Assembly (NCBI GenBank): GCA_905479105.1
Contig: CAJQLE010000003.1
Location: 1 to 64,000, forward strand
From: an uncultured Flavobacteriales bacterium
GTDB taxonomy: Bacteria > Bacteroidota > Bacteroidia > Flavobacteriales_G > Salibacteraceae
Direction of reading: 5' to 3'
DNA length: 64,000 nt
Below the pieces are notes generated by a model, which was given only the letters and a program-made list of their open reading frames with translations, searched no databases and was not told the origin of the DNA. This document shows, piece after piece, positions 10,462-19,869 of this stretch. Numbering within the stretch: the stretch's first letter is position 1; every line of letters starts with the position of its first letter. The position numbers and the translations under genes are program-made.

Positions 10462-10859
10462 TTTTTTCGTTTGCCTTTTTTCTTTCAGATGCTCAACCGT
10501 TTGGAGACACTATAAATATAGTAAGTAATAATAGTTCATGCACACTAGCCATAGAGTTAGAGTTAAATGATGGGACTCCTCCTCTTTGTTCTCCTAATTG
10601 TTGGGTTAATAATTCAAACACACTTATAGTTCCGCCATATTTTACTGGCTTCATAACTTTAGGGTGTCCAAGTGCAAAAGTAACGCGAATAAGATTCTCG
10701 GAAACTGTTACGCCAGGATCTATTGTTGGGATTGTATGTAATACTATGATGCCACAAACCATTTCCTTTCTCTCGGCCTGTACTGGCGGGTCAACGGTGT
10801 TTTTTGATCTCGCATTACCGGCCTCATGGCCTTCAGTGCTTGATATTTCAATCTATTAA
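10437..10859 (+). CDS. Small secreted protein of unknown function
   Basis: 140 residues starting with a convincing signal peptide (MKKLLFFSIFSFAFFLSDAQ). The mature part is rich in Ser, Thr, Asn and Pro, has about six cysteines (SSCTLAIEL, CSPNCWVN, GIVCNTMM, SACTGGST) and ends SVLDISIY. I recognise no family. It is divergent from, and overlaps the 5' end of, the T9SS-type gene on the other strand. It probably came in with that gene as part of the segment flanked by glyS tail copies. Confidence 0.6.
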   Translation: MKKLLFFSIFSFAFFLSDAQPFGDTINIVSNNSSCTLAIELELNDGTPPLCSPNCWVNNSNTLIVPPYFTGFITLGCPSAKVTRIRFSETVTPGSIVGIVCNTMMPQTISFLSACTGGSTVFFDLALPASWPSVLDISIY

Positions 10860-11038
10860 ACTGTAGATTTCTACTAGGATTTATAGTGGTTCTTATTCGA
10901 TAATTTCTCTTCACTGGGGTTTATTATCTTGACTAGCGCAGATTCTGATATAGAAGAAAGGTTACTGGGCTTGCAATCAATATTCAACAGTTGAGCTTGA
11001 ACGATAGAGATAGCTTGACCCGCTCCCGCTTCCTAGTG

Positions 11039-11117
11039 CCATCTCGACAGCATGACGCAAGAGCGCGTTGCGATTGAAGATGTAAAGGCAATTGTGAGAA
11101 AGGGGGTGAGGGGATAA
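11039..11117 (+). pseudogene. Duplicated 3' end of glyS
   Basis: Bases 11039-11101 match the glyS tail 7811-7873 at about 58 of 63 positions by eye. The same frame remains open and ends with its own TAA (DSMTQERVAIEDVKAIVRKG then stop). Most differences keep the protein similar, so it was recently coding. It is probably the tail of the resident or an incoming glyS left after a recombination event that inserted 7893-11038. The rest of 10860-11132 shows nothing recognisable. Confidence 0.8.
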
Positions 11118-11132
11118 TTGCTGCAATTAGAG

Positions 11133-11169
11133 TTTGGGGTTCTATTCAGTCAATTTCCAACTACTTTTG
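11133..11169 (+). promoter_or_regulatory. Promoter with -33 and -7 elements
   Basis: TTTG at 11133-11136 and TACTTTTG at 11162-11169, 25 bases apart, match the Bacteroidota promoter pattern. The GTG start of the next gene is 7 bases downstream, so the transcript is leaderless or nearly so. Confidence 0.6.
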
Positions 11170-11176
11170 CCTTCTT

Positions 11177-11728
11177 GTGCTAAACCGAATCATCACAACG
11201 GGCTTTTTTTCACTCTTGGTGGCATTGCTTCTGATCCAGATGCAAGGCACTTGGCTTGTTTTCAAGTTGCAACAAACCGCTATTCGATATGAGGTGAAGC
11301 AACAGATTAAAGCTGGTGTGCCGGCATCTGATTTGGTGACCTTGCACATCGCAAAGGTTTGGGAAGAAACACCCAATGCTCGTTTTGAGCGCGAACACAG
11401 CAAAGAATTTCGCTTTGATGGAGAGATGTATGACATCATTCGCAGTCGAGATGAAGGCGACACAACCGTGTATATCTGCATCCATGATGTGAAAGAAAGT
11501 GAGCTGTTTGCCGATTTAGAGCGATTGACTGTAGAAAAAATCGATCAGCCCGTCAATAAGAAAAGCCGTGAATCAATGCAACAATTGATAGCTGCTAAAT
11601 ATGTTCAGAAATCTTTTACTCTTTCCTTTGTATTGTCAGCTTCGACTAATGCGCGTTCGCCAATGAACGAACTGATGATCTCAGAGAACTTGCAGATTGA
11701 CAGTCCGCCCCCGAAAATTTTGAGTTAG
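11177..11728 (+). CDS. Small membrane-anchored protein upstream of TonB receptor
   Basis: 183 residues starting at GTG. One N-terminal membrane segment (FFSLLVALLLIQMQGTWLVF) is followed by a charged region (LQQTAIRYEVKQQIKAGV) and a periplasmic or extracellular part. Small proteins of this shape often sit directly before TonB-dependent receptor genes in Flavobacteriia; their function is not established. The start is fixed by the promoter box 7 bases upstream. The receptor gene begins 65 bases after its stop and is probably cotranscribed. Confidence 0.7.
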   Translation: MLNRIITTGFFSLLVALLLIQMQGTWLVFKLQQTAIRYEVKQQIKAGVPASDLVTLHIAKVWEETPNARFEREHSKEFRFDGEMYDIIRSRDEGDTTVYICIHDVKESELFADLERLTVEKIDQPVNKKSRESMQQLIAAKYVQKSFTLSFVLSASTNARSPMNELMISENLQIDSPPPKILS

Positions 11729-11793
11729 GATTTATGATAGTCTGAGCGCAGCAGGTGTTCAGCAAAAATCATGTTTTACTCAAAAAAATTACC

Positions 11794-14199
11794 ATGCAGA
11801 AAATTGTATTAGCGTGTCTTTTTGCGCTTTGGGGCTCGTGTTCCTTCGCGCAATTGGTCACCATTAAAGATTCGGAAACGGGTCAACCCGTGCCGTTGGT
11901 TACGCTCGTTAGCCAATCGCCAAAAACATCAGTTGTTGCCGATGCCAATGGTTCGGCAGACATCAGTTCATTCAAAGGATCAGAAGTCATCGAAATCAGG
12001 ATGATTGGCTTCGCTTTTCAAACCTTGAGTTATGATGAGCTCAACGCAATGGATTGGAAAATCACCCTTTATCCAAGCACTATTTCACTCGATCAAGTGG
12101 TGATTACATCCTCTCGTTGGAATCAATCGCAACGAGATGTTCCCGCAAAGGTTACGACCATCACACCCAAAGCAGTGGCGCTGCAAAACCCCCAAACTGC
12201 AGCCGATCTGCTGGCCGCATCGGGCGATGTGTATATTCAAAAAAGCCAGCAGGGCGGAGGAAGTCCTATGATTCGTGGGTTTTCTACCAATCGTGTGTTG
12301 CTTACCGTGGATGGTGTGCGAATGAACACGGCCATTTTCAGAAGTGGAAATGTGCAAAACGTCATTTCATTGGATCCATTCGCTATTGAGCGCACCGAAG
12401 TGTTGTTCGGCCCTGGATCAGTTATATATGGCAGCGATGCCATTGGTGGTGTGATGAGCTTTAGCACATTAACACCAACGCTTTCAGCGACCAATGAACC
12501 TGTTGTTTCGGGAAAGGCACTCGGGCGATATTCATCGGCCAATGGCGAGCAAACTGGTCACTTTGATGTGAATGTAGGATGGAAAAAATGGGCGTTTGTA
12601 TCCAGTTTCACCACAAGCAATTTTGGCGACTTGCGCATGGGCAAATACGGCCCAACTGAATACTTGAAACCATATACCATTGAGCGATCTGATTCCATCG
12701 ATCGCGTAGTTGAAAATCAGGATCCTTTGGTGCAAAGTCCATCGGCATATTCGCAGATCAACATGATGCAGAAAGTGCGGTTTAAGCCCAATAAGCATTG
12801 GGATTTCACCTATGCGTTTCATTACAGCACCACGAGTGATTATGGTCGCTATGATCGTCACCTCAGAACACGCAACGGCTTGCCGCGCTATGCTGAATGG
12901 AAGTACGGTCCGCAAGAATGGATGATGAATAATTTGACCATCGTGCACAGTGCCGATAAGGGCATTTACGATGAATTGACGGTTCGATTGGCTCAACAGC
13001 ATTTTGAGGAGAGCCGCATAGATCGCAATTTGAACTCTAATATGAGATCAAATCGCATCGAGCGTGTGGATGCTTATTCTGCCACCATTGATTTATATAA
13101 AAACATCGGTGTGCGGCAGAAGTTCTATTATGGAGTTGATGGTGTGCTGAATGATGTGACCTCGATTGGTCGTGATCAAAATGTATTTACAGGAAGTCAA
13201 GCCATTGGACCGAGTAGGTATCCACAATCTACATGGTCATCGTATGCTGCTTATGCTACCTATCAATTTAAGTTGACCGAAGACTTGATAATGCAGGCAG
13301 GTGCGCGGTACAATGCATTTGACTTAGCCGCGAAGTTTGACACCACCTTTTATCCGTTTCCATTTACTGAGGCGAACATCAATAATGTCGCACTTACGGG
13401 AAGCGTAGGCGCTGTGTATTCGCCAGGAGAAACTTGGAGTGTGCGAGCGAACATCAGCACAGGATTCCGCTCGCCCAATGTGGATGATGTAGGAAAGGTG
13501 TTTGATTCTGAGCCAGGAGCCTTAGTTGTTCCCAATCCTAACCTCAGTGCCGAATATGCTTACAATGCTGAACTCGGCATCGCCAAGGTTTTTGGTGATT
13601 ACTTGAAGTTGGACGCGACTTTCTATTACACCATTTTAGAGAATGCACTGGTGCGCAGAGACTATCAACTTAATGGCTTGGATAGCATCGATTACGATGG
13701 AGAATTGAGTCAGGTGCAGGCCATTCAAAATGCCTCCCAAGCAACTGTGTATGGAGTTCAGGCAGGCTTTGAAGCAAAGTTGCCTTCGGGCTTTGGCTTA
13801 TGGGGAAGGTTTAATTATCAAGCGGGCGAAGAAGAGTTGGATAATGGAACTACTTCACCATTGCGTCATGCGGCTCCGTGGTTTACCACCGCGCATTTGA
13901 CCTACAGCGTAAAACGCTTGAAATTTGATTTGTATGGCATATATAATGATGAAGTAAGCTTTTCAGAATTAGCTGCCGGAGAGCAAAGCAAGAATGAGAT
14001 CTACGCCATCGATGAGAATGGCGATCCTTATTCACCGGCATGGTATACGCTCAATTTTAAAGCAATGGTGCAGGTGAGTGATGACCTTGCCGTGAGTGCA
14101 GGATTAGAAAATATCACGGATGTTCGTTATCGTCCGTACAGCTCTGGTTTAGCGGGAGCAGGACGCAACTTTATTGTGTCAGCTCGTTTGCTGTTTTAA
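11794..14199 (+). CDS. TonB-dependent receptor, heme/hemoglobin-receptor-like
   Basis: Outer-membrane active importer, 801 residues from the ATG at 11794 (MQKIVLACLFALWGSCSFAQ, signal peptide); the frame extends upstream to a GTG at 11755. A carboxypeptidase-like regulatory domain covers residues about 20-95, the plug about 110-230 (QQGGGSPMIRGFSTNRVLL, GPGSVIYGSDAIGGVM), then the 22-strand barrel ending ARLLF with a terminal Phe. Barrel motifs FRSPNVDDVGKVFD and NPNLSAEYAYN correspond to the FRAP and NPNL boxes of heme/hemoglobin receptors. The substrate is inferred, not shown. Expression from the promoter at 11133 is likely. Confidence 0.9.
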   Translation: MQKIVLACLFALWGSCSFAQLVTIKDSETGQPVPLVTLVSQSPKTSVVADANGSADISSFKGSEVIEIRMIGFAFQTLSYDELNAMDWKITLYPSTISLDQVVITSSRWNQSQRDVPAKVTTITPKAVALQNPQTAADLLAASGDVYIQKSQQGGGSPMIRGFSTNRVLLTVDGVRMNTAIFRSGNVQNVISLDPFAIERTEVLFGPGSVIYGSDAIGGVMSFSTLTPTLSATNEPVVSGKALGRYSSANGEQTGHFDVNVGWKKWAFVSSFTTSNFGDLRMGKYGPTEYLKPYTIERSDSIDRVVENQDPLVQSPSAYSQINMMQKVRFKPNKHWDFTYAFHYSTTSDYGRYDRHLRTRNGLPRYAEWKYGPQEWMMNNLTIVHSADKGIYDELTVRLAQQHFEESRIDRNLNSNMRSNRIERVDAYSATIDLYKNIGVRQKFYYGVDGVLNDVTSIGRDQNVFTGSQAIGPSRYPQSTWSSYAAYATYQFKLTEDLIMQAGARYNAFDLAAKFDTTFYPFPFTEANINNVALTGSVGAVYSPGETWSVRANISTGFRSPNVDDVGKVFDSEPGALVVPNPNLSAEYAYNAELGIAKVFGDYLKLDATFYYTILENALVRRDYQLNGLDSIDYDGELSQVQAIQNASQATVYGVQAGFEAKLPSGFGLWGRFNYQAGEEELDNGTTSPLRHAAPWFTTAHLTYSVKRLKFDLYGIYNDEVSFSELAAGEQSKNEIYAIDENGDPYSPAWYTLNFKAMVQVSDDLAVSAGLENITDVRYRPYSSGLAGAGRNFIVSARLLF

Positions 14200-14205
14200 T
14201 GGAAT

Positions 14206-14240
14206 TGCCTCGAGGTCATTGATCTCGGGGCATTTTATTT
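14206..14240. terminator. Shared terminator between TonB receptor and pth
   Basis: TGCCTCGAG (14206-14214) and CTCGGGGCA (14224-14232) form a stem with one mismatch, followed by TTTTATTT on the forward strand. It sits between two convergent genes. Confidence 0.75.
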
Positions 14241-14802
14241 ATCGGTTGTTATAATCGCTCATGGTGCGAGCGAGGCCAGCGGTGCTGAAGGCCAGTAGCG
14301 CTTCTTTTGCCAAGTTGAGTCGCTCATCTAATGCGGCTACTTCATCTTGATTCCAAGGGGATAGCACATATTGTACTTGTTGTCCTTGGCCAAAATCATT
14401 TCCCACACCAAAACGCATGCGCGCATAGGCCTGAGTTCCTAGGACTTCTTCAATGTTTCGGAGTCCGTTGTGTCCACCATGACTGCCTTTGGCGCGGATT
14501 CTGATTTTTCCAAATGGCAGCGCAAGGTCATCTGTTATGACCATCATCCGTTCGAGAGGAATTTTCTCTTCTTGCAGCCAATAGTTGACCGCCTTACCGC
14601 TCAAGTTCATGAATGTGGTTGGTTTGATCAAGATCAACGTGCGGCCTTTGTGTTTCACTTCGGCCACGTCTACCAAACGGCTTGGGGTAAAAACAACATT
14701 GGATGCTCCGGCAAGAGCGTCCAATGTTTTAAATCCTATGTTATGACGGGTTTCCGAGTATTCGCTACCTGGATTACCTAAGCCAACAATGAGATACTTC
14801 AT
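14239..14802 (-). CDS. pth: Peptidyl-tRNA hydrolase
   Basis: Releases tRNA from prematurely dropped peptidyl-tRNA; 187 residues from the ATG at 14802 (MKYLIVGLGNPGSEY). Active-site motifs are RHNIGF with the catalytic His, KPTTFMNLSG, and the conserved Asp in VITDDLALPFG, then GSHGGHNGLRNIE. The open frame reaches 14943, but the extra 47 residues read through the rplY tail in another frame and are not real. It follows rplY by 10 bases in the prs-rplY-pth operon. Confidence 0.97.
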   Translation of the reverse strand: MKYLIVGLGNPGSEYSETRHNIGFKTLDALAGASNVVFTPSRLVDVAEVKHKGRTLILIKPTTFMNLSGKAVNYWLQEEKIPLERMMVITDDLALPFGKIRIRAKGSHGGHNGLRNIEEVLGTQAYARMRFGVGNDFGQGQQVQYVLSPWNQDEVAALDERLNLAKEALLAFSTAGLARTMSDYNNR

Positions 14803-14812
14803 AGAAGGGATT

Positions 14813-15460
14813 TTATCCTTCAGTAGACTCTTCAGATGCTGCATCGCCTTCAGCGGCTCCTTCAGCGGCTCCTTCAGCTCCTTCAGCAGCTTCTTCAGCT
14901 TCTTCGTCTGCAATAGCTTTACGTGAAGTCTTAACTGCAACAACTACGCGGTTTGCAGCTTCAAGCATTTCAACACCTGGAATTGATACATCACCTACTT
15001 TGATGGTGCTACCAATTTTCATTTTACTAATATCAATTGTAATTGTATCAGGAAGTGTGTCAACAACGCCCTTTACATAAAGAGCCTTGGCATTTCTTCT
15101 CAATACACCACCATTCTTAACTCCAATTGAATTTCCTGCCAATGCAACTGGAAGCTTCAAAGCAACAGCCTTACCTGGAACAACTTCTATGAAGTCCATG
15201 TGTAACGTTTTGTCGCTTACTGGGTGATACTGTGCTTCTCTAAGTACTGCTTGTACTTTCTTATCTCCTAACGTAATGTTGATAAGGAAAACATCTGGTG
15301 TGTAAACCAGCTTGTTTAAGTCGCGTTCGTCTGCGTGGAAGTGAACATTTTCTCCACCACCGTATACTACGCATGGAACGTGGCCTTCTCTGCGCAACTC
15401 CTTAGCAGACTTGCTGCCTAGAGCCTCTCGCAAATGCCCATTGATTTCGATCGTTTTCAT
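14813..15460 (-). CDS. rplY: 50S ribosomal protein L25/general stress protein Ctc
   Basis: Binds 5S rRNA in the large ribosomal subunit; 215 residues, the long Ctc type with an N-terminal L25 domain (about 1-90, MKTIEINGHLREALGSK) and a C-terminal beta domain (about 95-185). The last 30 residues are an acidic, Ala/Glu/Gly-rich tail (EEAAEGAEGAAEGAAEGD) encoded by imperfect short DNA repeats that could vary in length. It lies between prs and pth, a conserved order. Confidence 0.95.
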   Translation of the reverse strand: MKTIEINGHLREALGSKSAKELRREGHVPCVVYGGGENVHFHADERDLNKLVYTPDVFLINITLGDKKVQAVLREAQYHPVSDKTLHMDFIEVVPGKAVALKLPVALAGNSIGVKNGGVLRRNAKALYVKGVVDTLPDTITIDISKMKIGSTIKVGDVSIPGVEMLEAANRVVVAVKTSRKAIADEEAEEAAEGAEGAAEGAAEGDAASEESTEG

Positions 15461-15478
15461 TGGTCGATTCGTGATTAA

Positions 15479-16411
15479 TTAAATAATAAATTGCGAACTA
15501 ATTGATTCATGACTTACAATGCTTCGCATGGTGTTCGCAAATAAATCTGCCACACTAAGCACTTTTATCTTGTCAGACTTCTCCTTTAATGGAATAGTGT
15601 CTGTAACTACCAATTCGGTTAATCTAGAGTTGTTAATTCTATCGTATGCAGGACCGCTAAGCACTGGGTGAGTGATCAAAGCGCGCACTGAGCTTGCACC
15701 ATTGTCCAACATCATTTCAACTGCCGTAGTCAATGTGCCTGCCGTGTCGATTAAATCATCAACTAGAATCACATCTTTTCCTTCTATATCGCCAATTACG
15801 GTCATTGACTCAATTTGATTCGCCACTTTTCTTTGCTTGTAGCAAATGGCTAAATCGCAATTCATGAATTTGGCGTATGCATTCGCTCTTTTGGTTCCCC
15901 CTGTATCAGGGGCTGCCATGATCAAGTTTGGAAGGTTTAAGTCTTGAATGTATGGCAAGAAAATGCTTGATGCAAACAAGTGATCTACAGGCACCTCAAA
16001 GAAACCTTGAATTTGATCAGCGTGCAGATCCATGGTCATTACACGAGTCACGCCTGCTGCGCTGAGCAGATTAGCAACTAATTTAGATCCTATCGAAACA
16101 CGCGGCTTATCCTTTCGGTCTTGACGCGCATAACCGTAGTAAGGTAGAACGGCAATGATGTTTTCTGCTGAAGCTCTTTTAGCTGCATCTACCATTTGCA
16201 ATAGCTCCATCAAATTATCTGCTGGAGGCATTGTGCTTTGGATGATAAAAACGTCTGCACCGCGCACTGTTTCTTCAAAAGAAGGCTGGAACTCACCGTC
16301 AGAAAAGGTCAAAATGTTTACGTTCGCTAGGTTGATACCGTAGGTCTTAGCGATTTTCTCACCAAGCGCTCTAGTAGCCCTGCCGCAACATATTTTTACT
16401 TCTTTTGACAT
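15479..16411 (-). CDS. prs: Ribose-phosphate pyrophosphokinase
   Basis: Makes PRPP from ribose 5-phosphate and ATP for nucleotide, His and Trp synthesis; 310 residues, normal length. The flexible loop and ATP-site region YYGYARQDRKDKPR, the metal-site MDLHADQIQGFF, and the PRPP-binding loop VILVDDLIDTAGTL are all present. The start gives MSKEVKICCGRATRALGEKI. It is the first gene of prs-rplY-pth, with 18 bases before rplY. Confidence 0.97.
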   Translation of the reverse strand: MSKEVKICCGRATRALGEKIAKTYGINLANVNILTFSDGEFQPSFEETVRGADVFIIQSTMPPADNLMELLQMVDAAKRASAENIIAVLPYYGYARQDRKDKPRVSIGSKLVANLLSAAGVTRVMTMDLHADQIQGFFEVPVDHLFASSIFLPYIQDLNLPNLIMAAPDTGGTKRANAYAKFMNCDLAICYKQRKVANQIESMTVIGDIEGKDVILVDDLIDTAGTLTTAVEMMLDNGASSVRALITHPVLSGPAYDRINNSRLTELVVTDTIPLKEKSDKIKVLSVADLFANTMRSIVSHESISSQFII

Positions 16412-16434
16412 AATGCGTCCCGTTTTGAGGGCTG

Positions 16435-16442
16435 CAAATGTA
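16435..16442 (-). promoter_or_regulatory. -7 box of the prs operon
   Basis: Read on the reverse strand, TACATTTG is a perfect TAnnTTTG element, 23 bases before the prs ATG. No clear -33 TTG at the right distance was found. Confidence 0.45.
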
Positions 16443-16600
16443 ACTAAAGCCTTGTTGAAAACTATGTTAAAAGCAAGAAATTCAATTCAATGCAAAGTCG
16501 GCAGGCTTAAGGCTCAGAAAAGTTGTTCTCAACTCAATTTCATTTTCAATCGTTAGCGGATAATGAAACTTTCTATATTTTCGCGCCCCGTTCCAAAAAT

Positions 16601-16682
16601 GCCCGGGTGGCGGAACTGGTAGACGCGCTGGATTCAAAATCCAGTTTCTTCGGAAGTGCGGGTTCGATTCCCGCCCCGGGTA
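16601..16682 (+). tRNA. tRNA-Leu (anticodon CAA)
   Basis: Cloverleaf read by eye: acceptor GCCCGGG with CCCGGGT, anticodon stem CTGGA/TCCAG around loop TTCAAAA (anticodon CAA), a long variable arm (TTTCTTCGGAAG), and T arm GCGGG-TTCGATT-CCCGC. The discriminator is A and CCA is not encoded. The large variable arm and CAA anticodon identify leucine, codon UUG. An upstream TATATTTTCG (16574-16583) resembles a -7 element. Confidence 0.97.
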
Positions 16683-16686
16683 CTGC

Positions 16687-16720
16687 AAGGGAGGCTTTCG
16701 TAGGATTGTCTCCCTTTTTT
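16687..16720 (+). terminator. Terminator after tRNA-Leu
   Basis: Perfect 7-base arms AAGGGAG (16687-16693) and CTCCCTT (16710-16716) followed by a T run. Confidence 0.75.
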
Positions 16721-17117
16721 CTTTTAATTCTTAAATTTCTTGTTCTGACATTTTAGGCTGTGAAGGATTTTGTTCCACTTTAATCCCACCCACTAAAATT
16801 TGACTGGCTTTTTTCTTTTTTGAAATAGCTCCGATTTTAATCGGCACTGATATTACTGCGCTAAACCCTGATTATGCGCGCACTGCAGCAGCGGATACGC
16901 TAAGTCTGCGTTAGTAGACTTCAGAGGTACCATATAAGCGTGGGGGTGTTGAATTTAATAGTGAATTTGAAATATGTATTACCTGTTTCGATAATTGTAA
17001 GACGTCAGCCTAATGTTGACACCTTAAGAGAGATGAAGTCAAGTAATAGTTTATTGTCTTGAAAGACATCTTTCAAGACTTTATCAAATCTTAAAAAAGT
17101 AAACTACGCCGCAATAA
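16721..17117. other. Intergenic region without a recognisable gene
   Basis: No start-to-stop gene is visible. One forward frame around 16866-17010 reads like protein (NPDYARTAADTLSLR, two stops, then VPYKRGGVEFNSEFEI), possibly decayed coding sequence of unknown origin. Confidence 0.3.
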
Positions 17118-19259
17118 TTATTTGATAATAAATAGTTTATGAACTTCTTTGTTTTTTGTTTTCATTAAATAGGTGCCGGATTTGTAATCATTTATTGAGA
17201 AAGTATTAGAACCTTTATGTAGGTCATAACTATCAATAAAACCACCTTTCATATCGAAAATTTCGACTCTTGCATCAATTGTAGAGGATATAAATAATTC
17301 ATCAATTACTGGATTAGGATAAATTTTTATTTCGGTATCAGGGTTTTCTTTTTCATTGATACCAACAATATATGGTGCGCCAGCATAACGAGATATATCT
17401 GTTTCTTTAAGTTGATTCCCCTTAAGATACATGAAACCAGGAATAGAATTAATGACCCCTTTCCAGGCACCAACCATTAAAAGGTGCATTTCAAAATTAG
17501 CATTAGGGGGTTGTATTGTAGTTAAAGCTTGAGTATGCGCGTGATAATGATAACCGAAACCATCACCATGATCATGCCCACCAAAATCGTCTAATGAAAT
17601 ATTAAATCCGTTCATACTTGAAAAGTTTGATTCATACTTACCAAAAATGGCAATGCCATCGTAGGCTATTCCGATTACTGGCGGATGATTTTTCCCATCA
17701 TAATCACTAAGATTATAAAGGTTGAATCCATTTCCATTGAAGGCGTGTCCATCAGCATGGTAGTGGAGCTCTAGACCTCCGCCTACATGAATTCCTGAGC
17801 TGGTTACCTCGGCCGCTTCCACTGCGTATACTAAAGTATTATTCAATGCTGGGTATATAGTAACGCCATCAACGGCTATTGCACTTGATGAAGTTGATGC
17901 ATAATTGAACGTGCTTTTAGTTGTAGTGCCTGCATTCGGGTCATTTTGATCAAAATCTGAAGCTAAGTCATTATACTGGGACAGGTCATTGTCTAATAAT
18001 GATGAAACTAATCCGTAATCTTTTAGGGGGATTTTTATTAAAAATTCCCCAAACTTCCCGTTTCGAGTCACTTGAGATTCAGCATATCCTGGCCCACCAC
18101 TAGCTCCAGGTGGCCGGTTAACATCCTGAAGAAAGTTTGGTCTTGATGCTACTGCAAAACACGCAACGACCATAAACGGATGATGTACTAATTTATCGTC
18201 TAGTGCATTAGTAAAATATACTGAGTGGATATTATTTTCACCTAATCTGATATTATAGATATCAGAAGATTCGATGGTATGACTCAGCATATTTTCTCTT
18301 AAAGCTAAGTAAAAAGATTTAGGATACCTAAGAGTGGCTCCTTGGTTGGTCAAGTCAGCTTCAATTTGATCGAGCATTATTGAAGCGTTTTCAGCAGCTG
18401 AAACACCATTTCCGAGTTGAGTTACATATTTTTCCTCGAGATCCATACTGATATTATTTAGCTGGCTTGCTTCGAAGCTGGCTACTTCAGGGATTTCAGC
18501 AGTGGCATTGGGTTGATATGCCGTGCTTGACGGATTGAAATCTGATCCAGAAGCAATTTCAATATTTAACAACTTATTTGCATCAGCCAAGAAAAAATTG
18601 GACGCGTTATTAATGTCCTCACTCCAGACCAAGTTTTCGCCAGAAATTTGAAGGTATTGATCCGTAAAATTGGTTAGTTCAATTATTTCTTCTGAATTTG
18701 AATCATACTTCCACTTGCTAACGGCTTTGATAATTGATGAATTGGCTGCCCCAATGAAATCAACGATTAAATAGCCTGTATTAGTTTCTTCAAACACATA
18801 ATATGTTCCACCGTCTGTCACAATCGCTTTATCATTTGAATTGCTGTTTAGATTAAAATAACTATGCAGTAATGGACTTACTTTATATGTTTCGCTAAGC
18901 GGTGTGTATGGACCGCTTCCTGCACTAGGGTCATTTTCTAATGCTGAATTTTTATCTACAATTTGAAACACACTTCGCATTGCAGAGCCGTAACTTGCTT
19001 CCCCACCAACAATGCTGTCGATTGATTGGATTTTTAAAATGGACTTATCATTTGCCCCAATCATTATTGCTTTAGATTGGGTTTGTTCATCAAGAATCAC
19101 AACATACTTACGATTTTTAATGGCTGAGATTGCCGAAGGGGTCCAACTTGCGTCTATTTTTTGACTAAGAATGTGGTCAAAAGTGGCCGGTCCATGAAAG
19201 TCGAATTGGGCGCAAAGTATGAATGGCGTAAGAAGAAATAATAATGTAATTTTTTTCAT
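17118..19259 (-). CDS. YHYH-domain secreted protein with T9SS sorting tail
   Basis: 713 residues. A signal peptide (MKKITLLFLLTPFILCAQFD) is followed by a long N-terminal region of unknown fold (about 20-430), then a YHYH domain (about 440-610) with its signature GFGYHYHAHTQ, an upstream LHYHADGHAF, and PPVIGIAYDGIAIFG. The last 75 residues are a type-A T9SS sorting domain (IKIYPNPVIDELFI, then SGTYLMKTKNK, KLFIIK). The protein should be exported through T9SS and anchored or released. YHYH proteins are uncharacterised; His clusters suggest metal binding, which is inference. It stands alone on its strand. Confidence 0.9.
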   Translation of the reverse strand: MKKITLLFLLTPFILCAQFDFHGPATFDHILSQKIDASWTPSAISAIKNRKYVVILDEQTQSKAIMIGANDKSILKIQSIDSIVGGEASYGSAMRSVFQIVDKNSALENDPSAGSGPYTPLSETYKVSPLLHSYFNLNSNSNDKAIVTDGGTYYVFEETNTGYLIVDFIGAANSSIIKAVSKWKYDSNSEEIIELTNFTDQYLQISGENLVWSEDINNASNFFLADANKLLNIEIASGSDFNPSSTAYQPNATAEIPEVASFEASQLNNISMDLEEKYVTQLGNGVSAAENASIMLDQIEADLTNQGATLRYPKSFYLALRENMLSHTIESSDIYNIRLGENNIHSVYFTNALDDKLVHHPFMVVACFAVASRPNFLQDVNRPPGASGGPGYAESQVTRNGKFGEFLIKIPLKDYGLVSSLLDNDLSQYNDLASDFDQNDPNAGTTTKSTFNYASTSSSAIAVDGVTIYPALNNTLVYAVEAAEVTSSGIHVGGGLELHYHADGHAFNGNGFNLYNLSDYDGKNHPPVIGIAYDGIAIFGKYESNFSSMNGFNISLDDFGGHDHGDGFGYHYHAHTQALTTIQPPNANFEMHLLMVGAWKGVINSIPGFMYLKGNQLKETDISRYAGAPYIVGINEKENPDTEIKIYPNPVIDELFISSTIDARVEIFDMKGGFIDSYDLHKGSNTFSINDYKSGTYLMKTKNKEVHKLFIIK

Positions 19260-19432
19260 TCGTATAAATTATTAATTCGCAAAGATGCATAGAATGGTTG
19301 GGCATAAAATATGACATATAGAAATTATTGGCGGTCTGATTAACCTCCATTCAGATTATTTCTAACGTTCCATTTACGAAGGCCAATAAAAGCTTGAGCC
19401 CAGTCAGATCTCTGACGCTAGCCGATGACTGC

Positions 19433-19453
19433 AAACTCCTGAGTTAGGAGTTT
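19433..19453. repeat. Perfect inverted repeat
   Basis: AAACTCCT / AGGAGTTT with a 5-base loop, in the 19260-19615 gene-free stretch. No T run follows, so it is not a typical terminator. The rest of the stretch shows nothing recognisable. Confidence 0.4.
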
Positions 19454-19615
19454 CTGAATCCCCTTTGATCCTAACCTTTGCGATGATTACTAGAACCACG
19501 GCTAAAGAATTGAGCAATTATAATGTAGACGCGGTTTTATTTTATTCATTACTATAATCAATACTTATAGCTACTCAACACGTTATAAAAGATGTTGTTA
19601 AGTGATGTGTTACTC

Positions 19616-19777
19616 TTAGAAAGTGTCGAATTGAACCTCTCCTTCTTGAGCCTTGTCAACATGATTGATACACTCATCTGTATGCTCTGTGGTAGAGTGT
19701 CCCATATTCTTGGCAATTACAGATTGATTAACGCCTTTTTCAGCTTGTAACGTTCCGAATTTGTGCCTCCAAACTTT
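19616..19777 (-). pseudogene. Tyrosine recombinase, C-terminal remnant
   Basis: On the reverse strand, 53 codons encode KVWRHKFGTLQAEKGVNQ, then IAKNMGHSTTEHTDECINHV, ending at a natural TAA. These match the R-H and G-H-x boxes at the end of phage-type integrases. At the position of the catalytic tyrosine the codon is TGT (Cys). The upstream part is in other frames or absent. It marks an old mobile-element insertion in this accessory region. Confidence 0.7.
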
Positions 19778-19869
19778 TTGCCTGTATTATTAGCCATTCT
19801 ACTCTTAACTATTATAGAGAGTAATGCTTTGAGAATTGTCGTTGATAAATGGAAAAAAAAGTGTCCTGA

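Noticed and set aside
12532-13002. 156-codon reverse open frame
   Set aside because: Antisense to the TonB receptor barrel; no family resemblance.
14803-14943. N-terminal extension of peptidyl-tRNA hydrolase rich in Lys and Leu
   Set aside because: It is the rplY acidic tail read in another frame; the family start MKYLIVGLGNPG is at 14802.
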